64,000 nt of DNA from Turbatrix aceti (lineage: Eukaryota > Nematoda > Chromadorea > Rhabditida > Panagrolaimidae), in NCBI GenBank assembly GCA_963969345.1, contig OZ017767.1, forward strand, positions 1,612,001-1,676,000, read 5' to 3'. The translations under genes and the position numbers were made by a program. Each line of letters starts with the position of its first letter. The stretch's first letter is position 1. Shown in pieces: positions 46,874 through 57,631 of this stretch. The notes beneath the pieces are model-generated. The model had not been told where the DNA came from and searched no databases. It saw nothing but the letters and a program-made list of their open reading frames with translations.

Positions 46874-48201
46874 ATGCCAGTTGAACAATACTCAAACGTA
46901 CCAAATACAATACATCTCTGGCTGGTTTTGGTATTTATTGTCGAAGGCACTTTTCTATTTTTTGTAAATGGATTTCTCGTTTCCGTAATTGTGTTTTTCA
47001 AGAAACTTCGTACTCAGAAAGAATACATAATCATTGGCGCCAACTTATTTTTCGACTGGTTGTACGGTATTGGCTTCATTGTTTCTGGGACCAGGAGATT
47101 GATGATCTTCTGGTCCGGTCAGGATTGTGAGTTGCTAACTAAATATTCTACAGTATCACGGGTAAAATTAATACTTTTAGTTCTTCTCCAAGCGACAAAG
47201 TGGCAATGCTATCTGACTCCTGCGAATATAATTTTCATCTTTGTAACACCTGGCATATCCCTTCTGTCACTTCTGACCTGTCTGGATCGATTTTTTGCCA
47301 TCCTTCGTCCAATTACATACCGTAATTTTACATCCACATATGGTATGGGATTTATTGTGGTTTCAATGTTGTTGCCATTGCCGATACATTATTATGCGGC
47401 AGTTACAAGTTATGGCGAGCGTTTTGATTATGAGGTAAACGCTTTTTCTTGTTGATCATCCTTCAACATGGAATTTTAGGTCAATGAAATATGCACCACG
47501 ACTCAGGCTGTTGTCCCGGTTGTTCTGGTAATTTTGAGAGCGATCAGAATTTTTACCGGATGTTCTAGCGTTTTGATTTATTCGGCTGTTGGAAAAAAGT
47601 TGTTTGAGGTAATTTCTTACCTGCATGTAAAGTTATTTACTCTTTGGAGGGTTTTTTGGTAGCATTGCTTCCGCGTGAGCTCTTTCACGATGGCTGCCAA
47701 ATGATTGGCAGCGGGGGTGCTGCATTAAAACATGTGAGACTGTGCAAAAACTAATAAAACAACTTTTTGTATAGAAAAAAATCAAAGTCTAAAAAAATTA
47801 AGTTTTTCAGCTTCTACGTCCAAAAAATTATCACATCTCAAATAGCGTCAATAAAACCCGTCGAATGACCTTCACTGTTTTGCTTCTGTCTTTAAGCGAA
47901 TTGCTTTTATTTGTGGGACCGGATATCATAAGCATAATTTATGTAACCACTTCTGAGTCTGACAACGAAAGTGACAGTCGGTCAAAAATGTTTTTCGAAC
48001 TGCTGTATATTTTGTACATTAACAAAGGTAAGAATTATTTATTTTTAATTCCAATCAGATTCATAATTTTTAGGAGTGTTGAACACAATTATAATTACAA
48101 TTACCCAAAAAGACCTTATTCTGAATATTCGGAGACTATGGGGAGCTCATCATCATGGTCAGACAAGCTCTATGGTATTCGATAAAAATATGACGCACTG
48201 A
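46874..48201 (+). CDS. Srsx-like serpentine chemoreceptor, divergent
   Basis: Exons 46874-47126, 47181-47434, 47480-47608, 47811-48027 and 48074-48201 give 326 residues. N-terminus MPVEQYSNVPNT keeps the array motif. The DRY region is CLDRFFAILRPITYRNFTS. The second conserved residue pair before the extracellular Cys is KWQCY. Helix 6 has FVGPD in place of FAIPD. The tail includes a run of three histidines (GAHHHGQTS). Closest in motif style to the 50338 and 8860 genes, all three lying outside the big subfamilies. Confidence 0.83.
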
Positions 48202-50337
48202 TAAAAATATATCAAATAAAACATTGCCTACAAAGACAAAATGTTGTGATAAAGGTGCACTTTGGCATTACTAACAAAGAGGAAGCATTTATGTACGCGT
48301 GCAAAAGCCAATCGGATATTCTGAAGACAATGATAATTATACTTAAATGTGCCAAGAACAATTTTTGTTAACCGTTGAAATGATTGTGTTTGAATGCATT
48401 CATGATACTACATATAGTAAGTCTAAAGCTTCAATTGAGGTATAAGATTAGAGTTGCATTGGGGGATATCCAATTGTGTGTAGTATGTATGTACTATCTT
48501 TATAAATATTGTTTGTATTTCGTGAAATAGGTACATACAAGCAAGAGCATAAAAATTTAACAACATAAAAAATGTCATTGTTTAACACGGATTTTTGTGA
48601 TAAAATTCTGACAAGTTACAGTAATATTTGTACTGTTAATATTTATATTTAGTGAGTTACGGTAATATTTGTATTGCAAACGGAACTTTCATTTTATGGT
48701 CATTTTTCAAGTATTATATAAAGTGACGGTGCCTAATGGGCGCGGGTGGCCCAGTGGTGTGTGGCGCGTCTTCAAGGAAATCAAGGTCGAGGTTCGATCC
48801 CGCTTGGGCGCAGCGGTCTTCTACAACTCATTCTCATTCGTTATCATCCAATCAAAACCACACCACACCAAAAACACGTCCCGTCCCCTGTAAGAGCTGC
48901 GAACTCAGGGTGCACGTATCGCAAAGACATCCGTTCTGGATGGGCCCCTCTACGTACGAGTCGCCATCATCATCTTCATCACCTTCTGACTGTTCATTGT
49001 AGTGTTGTATGTATGATATGGTGCGTACGAGCTAGAGAATAAATGAAATGAAATGAAATGACGGTGCCTAATGTTTTCTACTGTTTGAAGTGTTTTTTAG
49101 AGACATTGTACTCGCGTGAGTTCCTTGGAAGTGGGTAAACATAAAAAGCTGCAAACAGTTGTACGTGCTTCCGTGCTTCTGGTCGAAACCAAATATTAAA
49201 ATATTAAGATATAATTTTTTAATTTTTTAGATGAAAAACAAATGATCTTTGTAATACACACTCAAAGTGCACACATCGTTACTGTAAATGTGTTCGAATT
49301 AATCATTTTTATTTTGTTACATAATAAAGCTTGAATAATAATATCAAAAAATTCGATGGAACACAGATAGTGGTTTCAGGTAAAATTTAACTCTTACATC
49401 TTATACATATAGAGAGTGAGTGCACTCTTGTCAGTAATAATACAAATTCACATAATCAAGTTACTTCACGGACGACAAAAAAATAAAAAAACACGCCCGA
49501 ACTCTGAACGCTTATTCGCAAAGGCGGCATGCAGTTACTGTTGATAAGATTTCATTGATAAATCGTAAAAAGAAAACCAACTTTACAATGGAAGTCTGTA
49601 GCATTATTTATTTAATATAATAAATAAAATAAATATTTTCCTTTTGTGTACGAGTTTTGCGTTTTTTATTATAAAATTATAGTTCTCAGGTCCGTGTGAC
49701 TTTTTTTAAACCAAAGATTGTGTTATGTGATAGGCACGTTATAGAATAACGTTATATAGAATTACGTTGTATAACGCCGCCTCTTCTTTATGAAAGTCAC
49801 TATGCGTAAAAGGTAACGCAATTTGAAATGTTAGGCGTAAATATACTACTTCGAATATTTTATGGTTACCCGAAAATTAATTCGAACTGGTCTATAATAT
49901 TTTTTGTCGGTAATTGTATTCAAGTTACCTTGACCGCAAACTTGAAATTTTGAAATAACTCAAACTGTAAAGACAAACCCGACCCTCCAAACCCCAAGCT
50001 TTTGTATGTTGGCTCCCGGACTCGAATCCAAATAAAAAACTGTTGTAAGTATGTATATTTTATCATTATATTTTGATTCAGGATAATGCTAACGTCAGAA
50101 CAGGTTTATTCTGAAAATGATTATTTTAAATTAGCCGGAGCAAAAAAAATAAAAAATAAAACAATATTATGTTTTGTATTTTTGCTTTTGGCAATATTTC
50201 AAAAAAACTAAAAATAGTTTTACTTTTTAAAAATAGTGTACTTAACCTGCACTCTAATGATTTTTGTAATTCATTTACAGATCACTGTGTGTTTCGTTGC
50301 ACAAAAACAAGTACCATACAATTTTGTACACCTCATT
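48202..50337. other. Long spacer carrying a SINE
   Basis: About 2.1 kb without a gene. The SINE at 48739-49058 is listed separately. The remainder is AT-rich; 49730-49790 has short ATAGAATTACGTT-type repeats. I see no receptor exon relic. Confidence 0.5.
48739..49058 (+). mobile_element. tRNA-derived SINE with 15-bp target duplication
   Basis: The head is tRNA-like: an A box TGGCCCAGTGG (48747-48757) and a perfect B box GGTTCGATCCC (48791-48801) about 34 bp apart, the spacing of an internal RNA polymerase III promoter. A unique body follows, and the tail is a short AAATG repeat (to 49058). The element is flanked by an exact 15-bp duplication, TGACGGTGCCTAATG (48724-48738 and 49059-49073). 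Open frames through it are incidental. Direct repeats of this quality imply a fairly recent, LINE-dependent insertion. Confidence 0.88.
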
Positions 50338-51775
50338 ATGAACTCATCAGTAATCACTTTTTCACTAATTCCCAACACAATCAACTGGTGGCTAATCGGC
50401 GTCTTCATTATCGAAGGTGGCGCTATCTGCATAGCCAACCTTGTACTCATATTTCTCATTTTGAGCTTTAAAAAACTCAGAAACAAAACAGAAAACATTA
50501 TGTTTGCTGCGACTTTATTTTTTGAACTTTTATTTGGACTCAACTTTTTTCTCTCTGGTATTCAAAAAATTTTTATTTACTCTTCAGGGTACACGTGTAA
50601 GTCATTATTTTTGTTTACAAAAGTTATCAGCATGCTTGCAAAAATAATAAATGTTTTTAATTAACAGTTTTGGATGCGTAAAACATTTATGAAAAAAAAA
50701 CTTGTCGAAAAAAACATTCATTATGGTTATAAAAGTGCTACAAACAAGACTACGGTTAATCTTATGTTAATACTATAAAAATACAAAGGCCGCGGTAAAA
50801 AACAGACTACCGTACGTAACATTCAAATTTAAACCACATTTAAATTTGAAAAATCGGTAACCTGAAAAAAACGCAACGTTTTAGATCTCCGCCGGTCAAG
50901 CAGATGGACCTGCTACATCATGCCAAAAAACATAATTTTTATCTACGCAATTCCAAGCGTAGCCATAATGTCTTTTTTGACTTGTGTTGACCGTCTGTTT
51001 GCAGTCATCCGACCGCTAGCCTACTACCACTTTACCAAAATGTATTCCATAAATTTGGTTTTGATAGCCGCTGTCGCTCCAATTCCAATCCACATTTATG
51101 CTGGATTTACAAGCTATCAGGAACGTCATATTCTTGCGGTATCGATATTTTTTTCGTTTCCCTTTAACGAGTCCAAAATTATTTTTACAGGTCAACGAAA
51201 ACTGCTCAATTACTCAGTCTGTGTCGTCAACAGTTTTATTTTTACTCCGAGCAATTCGAATATCATCTGGGGTCTCAAGTGTCCCAATTTACGCAATTGT
51301 TTGCAAAAAATTATTCTATGTGCGTAAATTTAACATCATAATTTCTCTTTTTCAATTTTTTTTAGAACCAAAAAATTTTCAAAAATCCCTGTCTACTGCA
51401 TAAGACAAAACAAATGACCGTAACTGTTTTTCTGCTAACACTCAGTGAACTTTTTCTATTTGTATGCCCCGACGTTGTTACCGTAATCCTTGTTGCAATC
51501 TCAACAGGCGACGTTGAAAGCAATCCATCTCTAAAAATGGTTTTTAATATTTTGTACGTTTCATACGTCAACAAAGGTAACATTTTGATTTCAAAAACAA
51601 GTTACATATTTATTTTTTACATTTTACAGGTGTCATAAAATTCTTCATTATCGTATTCACACAAAAGGAATTATTGGCAGTGCTGAAAGCAAAGTTGACA
51701 TGTTCTACGGAAATGAGTTCAATACTAATAAGCACGAGACAAAGATCCTTTTTGCAGTCAAAAGGACCTATTTAA
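50338..51775 (+). CDS. Srsx-like serpentine chemoreceptor, divergent
   Basis: Exons 50338-50596, 50885-51138, 51191-51319, 51366-51576 and 51630-51775 give 332 residues. Start MNSSVITFSLIPNT aligns with paralogue N-termini. The DRY region is CVDRLFAVIRPLAYYHF. TM2 has lost the conserved Asp (TLFFELLFG, Glu instead). Exon 3 opens VNENCSITQ; helix 6 reads LFLFVCPDVVTVI. Exon 5 is IKFFIIVFTQKELLAVL. All sites are GT-AG. Intron 1 (288 bp) is long for the array. Confidence 0.82.
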
Positions 51776-52030
51776 ATAATTTGATATGGAAATTGCAAAA
51801 TAAATTTTTTTGAATGCTCAAAATGGTGTTCTGCGTATTTATTTTAATTTGCAATATTTTTGTTGCCATAAAAGGTGTTTCAAGTCCGACATGACGACAT
51901 TACAAGGCAAAACAACCTGCTGGGAGGGTGTGGATTCCGCAAAAAATAGCAGCAAAATGAGGCAGGGACGAGGAAAATTCGTAATCGTCATCCAAAGAAT
52001 TTGAGTGTATTTTTTCAATGACACATCTGA

Positions 52031-53221
52031 TCAAATCACATTTATTCTGTTGACAGTAAACGAAGGCTTCTTCCAGCCTAATTTTTCTAATAAATGTTGC
52101 TTAAGTTGAGTCTGAGTTAAAATAATTATAATCATATTCACAATTCCTAAACCAATTCATTAACGTTTAAAAAAGTTCAATATAAAAGTACCTTTTGAAA
52201 CGAAACAAATATAAAATATATAAAAAAGGTGCTTGAATTGAAGCTCGACAGAGGTGTTTGATTTGTTCGTTTTATTCAGAACAAAACACACGACGTCGGG
52301 AATGGCAACGAACATGATTTCACCCATAACCATCAATGAGAGCGTGATCGTCATGTTATGTGTTCGAAAAATATTTTTTCTCGACAAGTTTTTGTTTTTT
52401 GAGAAAACAATCTGCAAACTGGACATATAATTTTTATATAATAATTAGGCAAACCTTTGACATTTTTCTAGCAATAAGTGCATACAAAAATACGGATCCA
52501 AGACATGCAATTTGTCGTACCCCAATTATCAAATAATAAACTGAGGGAATTACAGATTGAGCCATTGTGCAACTTTCTATCGTCTGCAATGCATATTTAT
52601 TTTTTATTTTTAAAATTAGAAATAGATAGTTTCCGTGGTTGAGTAAACTCACATCTGTGATATTCCGGTGCTGAAAGCTGGTAACGACAGCGTAAAAAAG
52701 GATTGTCAAAGGTAAACTTAATACACAGCAGGTAAACAAAATACCATATCGGTAACCAAAATTCCGATATCGCAATGGAATGATGACAGCCATGTATCGG
52801 TCAATGCAGGTAAAAAATGACACTATGTTAACTCCGGGTAACGCGTAGGCAAAAATAAATGACGATGGTTGTAGTAAACATGCCCATCTATTTGTTTTTG
52901 CTAAATCTTCAAAAAATTATTGAAAGTAAGATTTGTTTTTGTAAAAAACTTACAGTAACCCCCATAAAAGTAAATATCTAACCTCTTCACGCCCGCCAAA
53001 AAATATGCTAAAGAATGCGCGCAATCAAAAAATAAATTAGCAGCCACAATAATGAATTCTTTCCGCCGTCGAAACTTTTCCGTAATTAGTATCGTGATAA
53101 TTAAAATAGTGCTTAATGCCGCAAGGATACCGCCTTCAATCAGGTAAACACCAATCAGTCCAAAGTTTACGGTATTTGGAAACGATGTATAACTGTTGCC
53201 GACATTTGAAAGCTTTGACAT
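52031..53221 (-). CDS. Srsx-like serpentine chemoreceptor, IIP subfamily
   Basis: Exons 53221-52954, 52906-52653, 52583-52455, 52411-52192 and 52146-52031 give 328 residues. Exon 2 is nearly identical to that of the 32032-33412 gene (ACLLQPSSFIFAY, CIDRYMAVIIPLRYR), although helices 5-7 differ. Helix 6 is diverged (LSLMVMGEIMFVAIPD) and exon 4 has one extra codon (NLSRKNIFRTHN). The tail is short (SFTVNRINVI). Intron 1 is only 47 bp. Last receptor of the array, converging on the 50338 gene. Confidence 0.84.
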
Positions 53222-54339
53222 GGCTCTAAATATTTTTGACCTAAATTGGTATTAAAGGCAAGGCACTGAATTGAAAAAAGTGTCACTTCTAAAAATAAAA
53301 TAAAAAAATTATGTTCTTTTTTTTAAATAACTTATGCTACACGCCCCCATTGTTCTGGTGTGGCAACACGTGTAGTACCCACGTGTTGCAGTTGTCACGA
53401 CGTCGATTATAAAAAAAACTAAAAGGGTGTGTTGCAGTGAACATTTAAATCCAAGAAAATTTTTTCAGCGACCGATTCATACTTCAAGGAACGCTGCTGA
53501 CATTAGAAAGAATTCCGTAACTTCATATCGTCAAAATTTAGTGGATCCATCCACAAGCTTTCGCAAGGGCGGAAAAAGGATGCCCGGAGACAGCTTTTGC
53601 CCCCGTGCTTACGCAAAAAAAATTTGATTTACGATACGCGAAGACTGCTCTTGTCCACCTGCATATGCAAAAAGCTTGTAGCGCCAAGCGTAATCATCCG
53701 CATTGCATTATTCGAAAAGACGCAGAGAAAAAGAACCTATGCACACACGGTGTAAAAGGGTTGGGGGACGTTTTGGGAAGTTAATCCGCAGCAGCACTGC
53801 AGTCAGCAGCGAGTGAAGGGTGGTAGCTTTAATAGAATAAAGCTCTTTGCGCAGTTGATTTTCGAGCGACACAGAAAATTACTACCACGCGGACTAAAAT
53901 GGCGTTTTGGCAGCAAAAAGTAAGGGGAAGGTCTGGCTGCCCAATGTCAGTCGCTACTGCAGTAAAAAAAAGTTTATTGCTCAGCGAGAATGGCTTACAA
54001 ACAAGTTGCGATAGTCTAGTGCGTCTAATATTATTCATCTGCACATGTTTTTACCATTTTGAGACCCCGGTTCAATTCTATACACGTTCAAACATTTTTT
54101 AAGTTTTCTCCGTTAAACAAAAAAAATTGCAATGTCATAAATTTTTTTTTATATTTTCTTTTATATTTTTTTTAACAATCCCTCAAGGGGGCCTACAACT
54201 TTGGTTAAAAACATTTGAGGCTTTTTTTTATGGGGTCGCCGGTCCAAAATCCTGTCACAGACTCCCTTTTAAAATTTTTATTCTGAGTTCACCAACGTGA
54301 TACATCGAAAAAGTAAAAATATGTAAATTTTACATTGCG
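53222..54339. other. Spacer between receptor array and small-gene cluster
   Basis: About 1.1 kb. It holds a perfect hairpin at 53363-53389 (listed separately). I find no exon that passes as coding; short frames at 53427 and 53829 lack splice context and homology within the window. Confidence 0.5.
53363..53389. promoter_or_regulatory. Perfect 10-bp inverted repeat with two CACGTG cores
   Basis: GCAACACGTG, a 7-base loop TAGTACC, then CACGTGTTGC. Each arm contains CACGTG, the E-box core bound by bHLH factors. It lies about 140 bp upstream of the start of the minus-strand receptor at 53221, so a role in its promoter is possible. It could equally be a chance or transposon-derived palindrome. Confidence 0.35.
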
Positions 54340-54600
54340 TCAATTGCGTTTCCAAAAGCTCAATGACTTCCATCCAAACGGAAAGTCCCAGTAGCTGCTG
54401 CTTCCATTATTGTCCACATTGTTGGCGACGATGTGTGACTGCCCTTGATCGGCGTTAGCATTGGCTCGGGCTCTTGGTCCAATGGCTATTGCTTCGGCGT
54501 ATGATGCCGGTCCATGTGAAGTCGCCGTTGCAACGGATCCGGGGCCTTTAGCAAAAGCAAAAGCTCCAGCTTCTGTGATTTTTCGAATCGGGCTCGACAT
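54340..54600 (-). CDS. Small protein with 11-residue G/A-rich tandem repeats (copy 1)
   Basis: Single exon, 86 residues. Residues 19-62 form four consecutive 11-residue units of the pattern G-P-x-S/A-x-A-x-A-x-x-x (for example GPASYAEAIAI), followed by a Ser/aromatic segment (SSSYWDFPFGW). Alternating small residues suggest a flat or solenoid-like beta fold, but that is inference. No signal peptide. An acceptor-like TTATTTCAG lies 10 bases before the ATG, so a leader may be trans-spliced there. It is a clear paralogue of the gene at 57260, but ends in a short lysine-rich tail where that gene has a splice donor. No known family recognised. Confidence 0.72.
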   Translation of the reverse strand: MSSPIRKITEAGAFAFAKGPGSVATATSHGPASYAEAIAIGPRARANANADQGQSHIVANNVDNNGSSSYWDFPFGWKSLSFWKRN

Positions 54601-55002
54601 TTTGAAGACCTGAAATAACACTGAAGGTCAACTCTGGAAAAGAAGTAAAGCGTTTGCAATCTCGAAATTTCTGAAATGTAAACAGCAGGAATGACCGACC
54701 AATTATCACAAAATATCGAAATCATCAACAAAAATACTCAGTAAAAATCAAATTAATTTTTCAAATTGCGAAACACATAATATGTAAAAATTATTCAGAA
54801 GGCGGACTGGACAGATTTTTCTTATTCACGTTAACGTCAAAAAATATCAACTTTGCAAAGAACCGATAAATGTCGCTATAGCCAGCGCGTGCAGTTCCCA
54901 TGACATTCTTCATTTCTCTGATTCACATCACCACAATCAATGTCGGTGTTGAGCTCTCACGCGTTTTATTCAAGCTTAAACAATTTTTGTTATTTTTTAG
55001 AA

Positions 55003-55543
55003 ATGGTTGTTGGGGGAGTCGCCGCAGTCGAGACCGTTAAAGCCATTGTGCCTGTGGCAATCATAGCTATCGGCGCAGGAGCTGTTTCAACAGCCACCGT
55101 TGGCGCTGCCCAAACCGCGACTTACATTTCGCAAGGTGCAGCAGCCATATCCCAGGGTGTAGCCACGACTGCCGCAACCGTGGGCCCCGTTGTCGTCGGC
55201 GCGATTGAAACTCTGGCGGTTCCGTTTTCAGCTGCCGGTCCATTTGGCTGGGTTGCACTTGGCGCTTCAGAAGGCGAGATTTTTTTTTGCTTTACAATTT
55301 TTGATAGTGATTATTATTTTTTTAGACCGCAGTTGGGATTGCTGGAAGCCTGTGGTTCATGAAACATGCCCCCTGCCTTCGAAAGGCCGTCTTCTCCGTG
55401 ACATCGTTGCCGACGAAAGAATCAAAAAAACTTGCATCGACGAAAGCGGCCAGATTTTTTTAATCAACATATGGGAAGAGCGCTTTTGCATCGATTTCGT
55501 CACCGTTGACGGCGAGCTTGCAGCTCATGCAACACTGTGTTGA
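55003..55543 (+). CDS. Ala/Gly-rich N-terminus plus W/C-rich domain (copy 1), GC-AG intron
   Basis: Exons 55003-55273 and 55326-55543 give 162 residues. The first 90 are hydrophobic and rich in Ala, Gly, Val and Thr (GVATTAATVGPVVVGAI). The second exon encodes a compact domain with DCWKPVVHETCP, GRLLRDIVADERI, DESGQIFLIN and a final VDGELAAHATLC. An acceptor-like TTTTTTAG ends two bases before the ATG, suggesting a trans-spliced or spliced leader; the paralogue at 56009 has the same arrangement. The intron donor is GC (GAAG then GCGAGA) where the paralogue has GT. If GC is not used the product would end in a short unrelated tail. Function unknown. Confidence 0.72.
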
Positions 55544-56008
55544 GTTGGTGAATTTGTGACATTGTCAAGATTGTACACATAGAAAAAACACTTCAAGAAT
55601 ATTCAATTTATTATGTATAATAATATTTTACAAACGCAATAAAAATGAAAATCAATAACCTAAAAATTTGATATTGACGTTATCCGAAATTGAACACCCC
55701 TGAAATCAAAAACAATACGGATTTCGAAATATCAAAAAATATGTAGCCCGTCGTCCAATTAAATTTGTGTCTTGTACTTTCTATTAATCATTGCATGTCA
55801 AGCTTGATTGTTGATCAACGTCAATTTAATCCACTCGATATCGAAATTAGCAATCTATGCAAAACATATGAACGCCCTTCAAAAACATACACAATGCTCC
55901 ACCCTAATGTATAGAAATATATTTTGCACTTTCGTCCAATACTTTTTTTTCAGTTAAATCCAAGTTCTATAAAAAAAAACTGTCCTGTGTCTTCAACGCT
56001 TTTCAGAA
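55544..56008. other. Spacer between the paired W/C-domain genes
   Basis: About 465 AT-rich bases. The last 10 include a TTTTCAG acceptor directly before the next ATG. Nothing else recognised. Confidence 0.5.
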
Positions 56009-56576
56009 ATGGTTGTGGGAACAGTCGCCGGAGTCGCCACTATCGTTGCCGCCGCTCCTGCCATAGCGATTGCCGTTGGCGTTGGATCCGTTGCCACTGC
56101 CACGGCAGGTACTACTGGCGCAGTTGCTGTTGCAGCTGCAGGCGGAACGGCTACTGCCGTAGGTGGTGCCGGAGGTATAACCGCTGCAGCAGCAACAGTT
56201 GGTTCAGTAGCAACTGGAGCACTCGAAACCTTTGCCGCCCCTCTTGCAACTGCCGGCCCATGGGGATGGGCAGTTCTTGGTGCCACCGAAGGTACATACA
56301 TATACAAATTTTAATTTAAAAAAAATTGTGTAGACTCATAACGCTTCTTTAATTTTAGATCGCAACTGGGATTGCTGGAAGCCGGTTGTGCACGAGACCT
56401 GTCCTCAGCCTTCCAAGGGCCGTCTTCCCCGTGAAATCGTCGCCGATGAGAGAATCAAAGAGACTCGCTTTGACGAGAGCGGCCACCTTTTCTTGCTCAA
56501 CACCTGGGATGAGCTTTTCTGCATCGACCTTGTCATTGTCGATGGCGAACTTGCAGCTCACGCCACCATGTGCTGA
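56009..56576 (+). CDS. Ala/Gly-rich N-terminus plus W/C-rich domain (copy 2)
   Basis: Exons 56009-56291 and 56359-56576 give 166 residues. Paralogue of the gene 1 kb upstream. The C-terminal domain is conserved almost residue for residue (DCWKPVVHETCPQPSKGRL, IVADERIKET, VDGELAAHATMC). The N-terminal part is even richer in Ala and Gly (AGTTGAVAVAAAGGTATAV) and aligns only by composition. That contrast suggests the domain is constrained while the N-terminus drifts under composition alone. Donor is a normal GT. The coding region is GC-rich relative to its surroundings. I have a vague memory of similar DCWKP domains in fungal hypothetical proteins but cannot check it. No signal peptide in the usual sense. 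Confidence 0.75.
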
Positions 56577-57259
56577 TCAAAAAACAGGAAATTAACGATT
56601 AATTTTTGACAATTCGGTAAAAAAAATGAGGAGTGGCTTTGCTTTGTCGTTCGATACGAAAATAAACAGCACTATCTGCGAATGTCTGTTTTTCAATTGC
56701 CAAAAAATTGGAAAAAAAAATTACAACCAAAAGAAAAAATCTTCGCTGCACGCATGTGAGAACCAAGAAAGCACCATGCGGGCAACAGCCGGGTGCACGT
56801 GCACTCATAGAGCTTTAGTTCGTCGGTCGTAGCGTTAATTTTTTTCTTTTGAATGTAGAAAGGACTTTTCGCATGACTCATTGAATTTTACGACAGGTCA
56901 ACTGACCGAGCAACACATTTATCAGCCAATTTTGCTGGCAACCGAGAATCAAGCTTGGATGACGTAGAAAAACTTTATGTTTGTTTATTTTTTTACGTTC
57001 TTTGGTTTTGCACAGCAGTAAAAAACGCAATGCTTGTTGCAAAAAAATAGCTAACATTTTTTTTCAAATATTTTTCGTTGACGCTCTGTTTATCTTTTTT
57101 TTGGTTCCGATTACGCAGTTGCACCAACCATTTGTTTTCCCGTCAACCTTGTGATTTTTTCCAGGCAAAAATATATCGAAATCGCGATTTATTTTGTTTA
57201 TTTGCTCGTAAAGGATCATTCTCATTTTCTAGTATACGCAGTTTAGCAGGCAGTCCACC
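56577..57259. other. Spacer upstream of the repeat-protein gene
   Basis: About 680 bases, AT-rich toward 57000-57080 (poly-T). No exon, mobile-element end or RNA gene found. Confidence 0.5.
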
Positions 57260-57631
57260 ATGTCTTCTCTCTTGGACCTGATTCAGAATGTTTTTCCGGC
57301 CGGTGCCATCGCCGTCGCAAGTGGTCCCGGATCCGTAGCCACCGCCGTCTCCCACGGACCCGCATCTTACGCCGAAGCCACCGCCATCGGACCCGGCGCC
57401 TGTGCCAATGCCAACGCCCTGGGCGGAGAATCGCACGTCGTCGCCAACGTTGTCGGCACTGGCGGCGCTTCTTACTACTGGGACGTTTGGTCGCCTTTTG
57501 GACTGTATCCGTTCAGCTTTCTGCGAGGTAATCGATTTTTTTTTGCACAAAAAAATTGCTCGACGATTTCAGGATTCATGGGGTACACCGATAATCAGCC
57601 ACCAGCTCCTAATCATCCGGCACTTGAATAA
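57260..57631 (+). CDS. Small protein with 11-residue G/A-rich tandem repeats (copy 2)
   Basis: Exons 57260-57527 and 57573-57631 give 108 residues. Four 11-residue units occupy residues 22-65, for example GPASYAEATAI and GPGACANANAL, with the fourth degenerate (GGESHVVANVV). An aromatic segment follows (SYYWDVWSPFGLYPFSFLRG), then a Pro-rich tail from exon 2 (DNQPPAPNHPAL). The 54340 protein is its paralogue over the repeats. An AATAAA signal lies at 57655. Exon 2 and the 3' flank are duplicated at 63731 to the window end. Function unknown; it may act in the secreted or structural protein cluster, but no signal peptide is obvious. Confidence 0.76.
   Translation: MSSLLDLIQNVFPAGAIAVASGPGSVATAVSHGPASYAEATAIGPGACANANALGGESHVVANVVGTGGASYYWDVWSPFGLYPFSFLRGNRFFFAQKNCSTISGFMGYTDNQPPAPNHPALE

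Noticed and set aside
48739..48812. A tRNA gene
   Set aside because: The A and B boxes are good, but the acceptor stem does not pair cleanly, and the head continues into a body, simple tail and 15-bp target duplication, so it is a SINE head.
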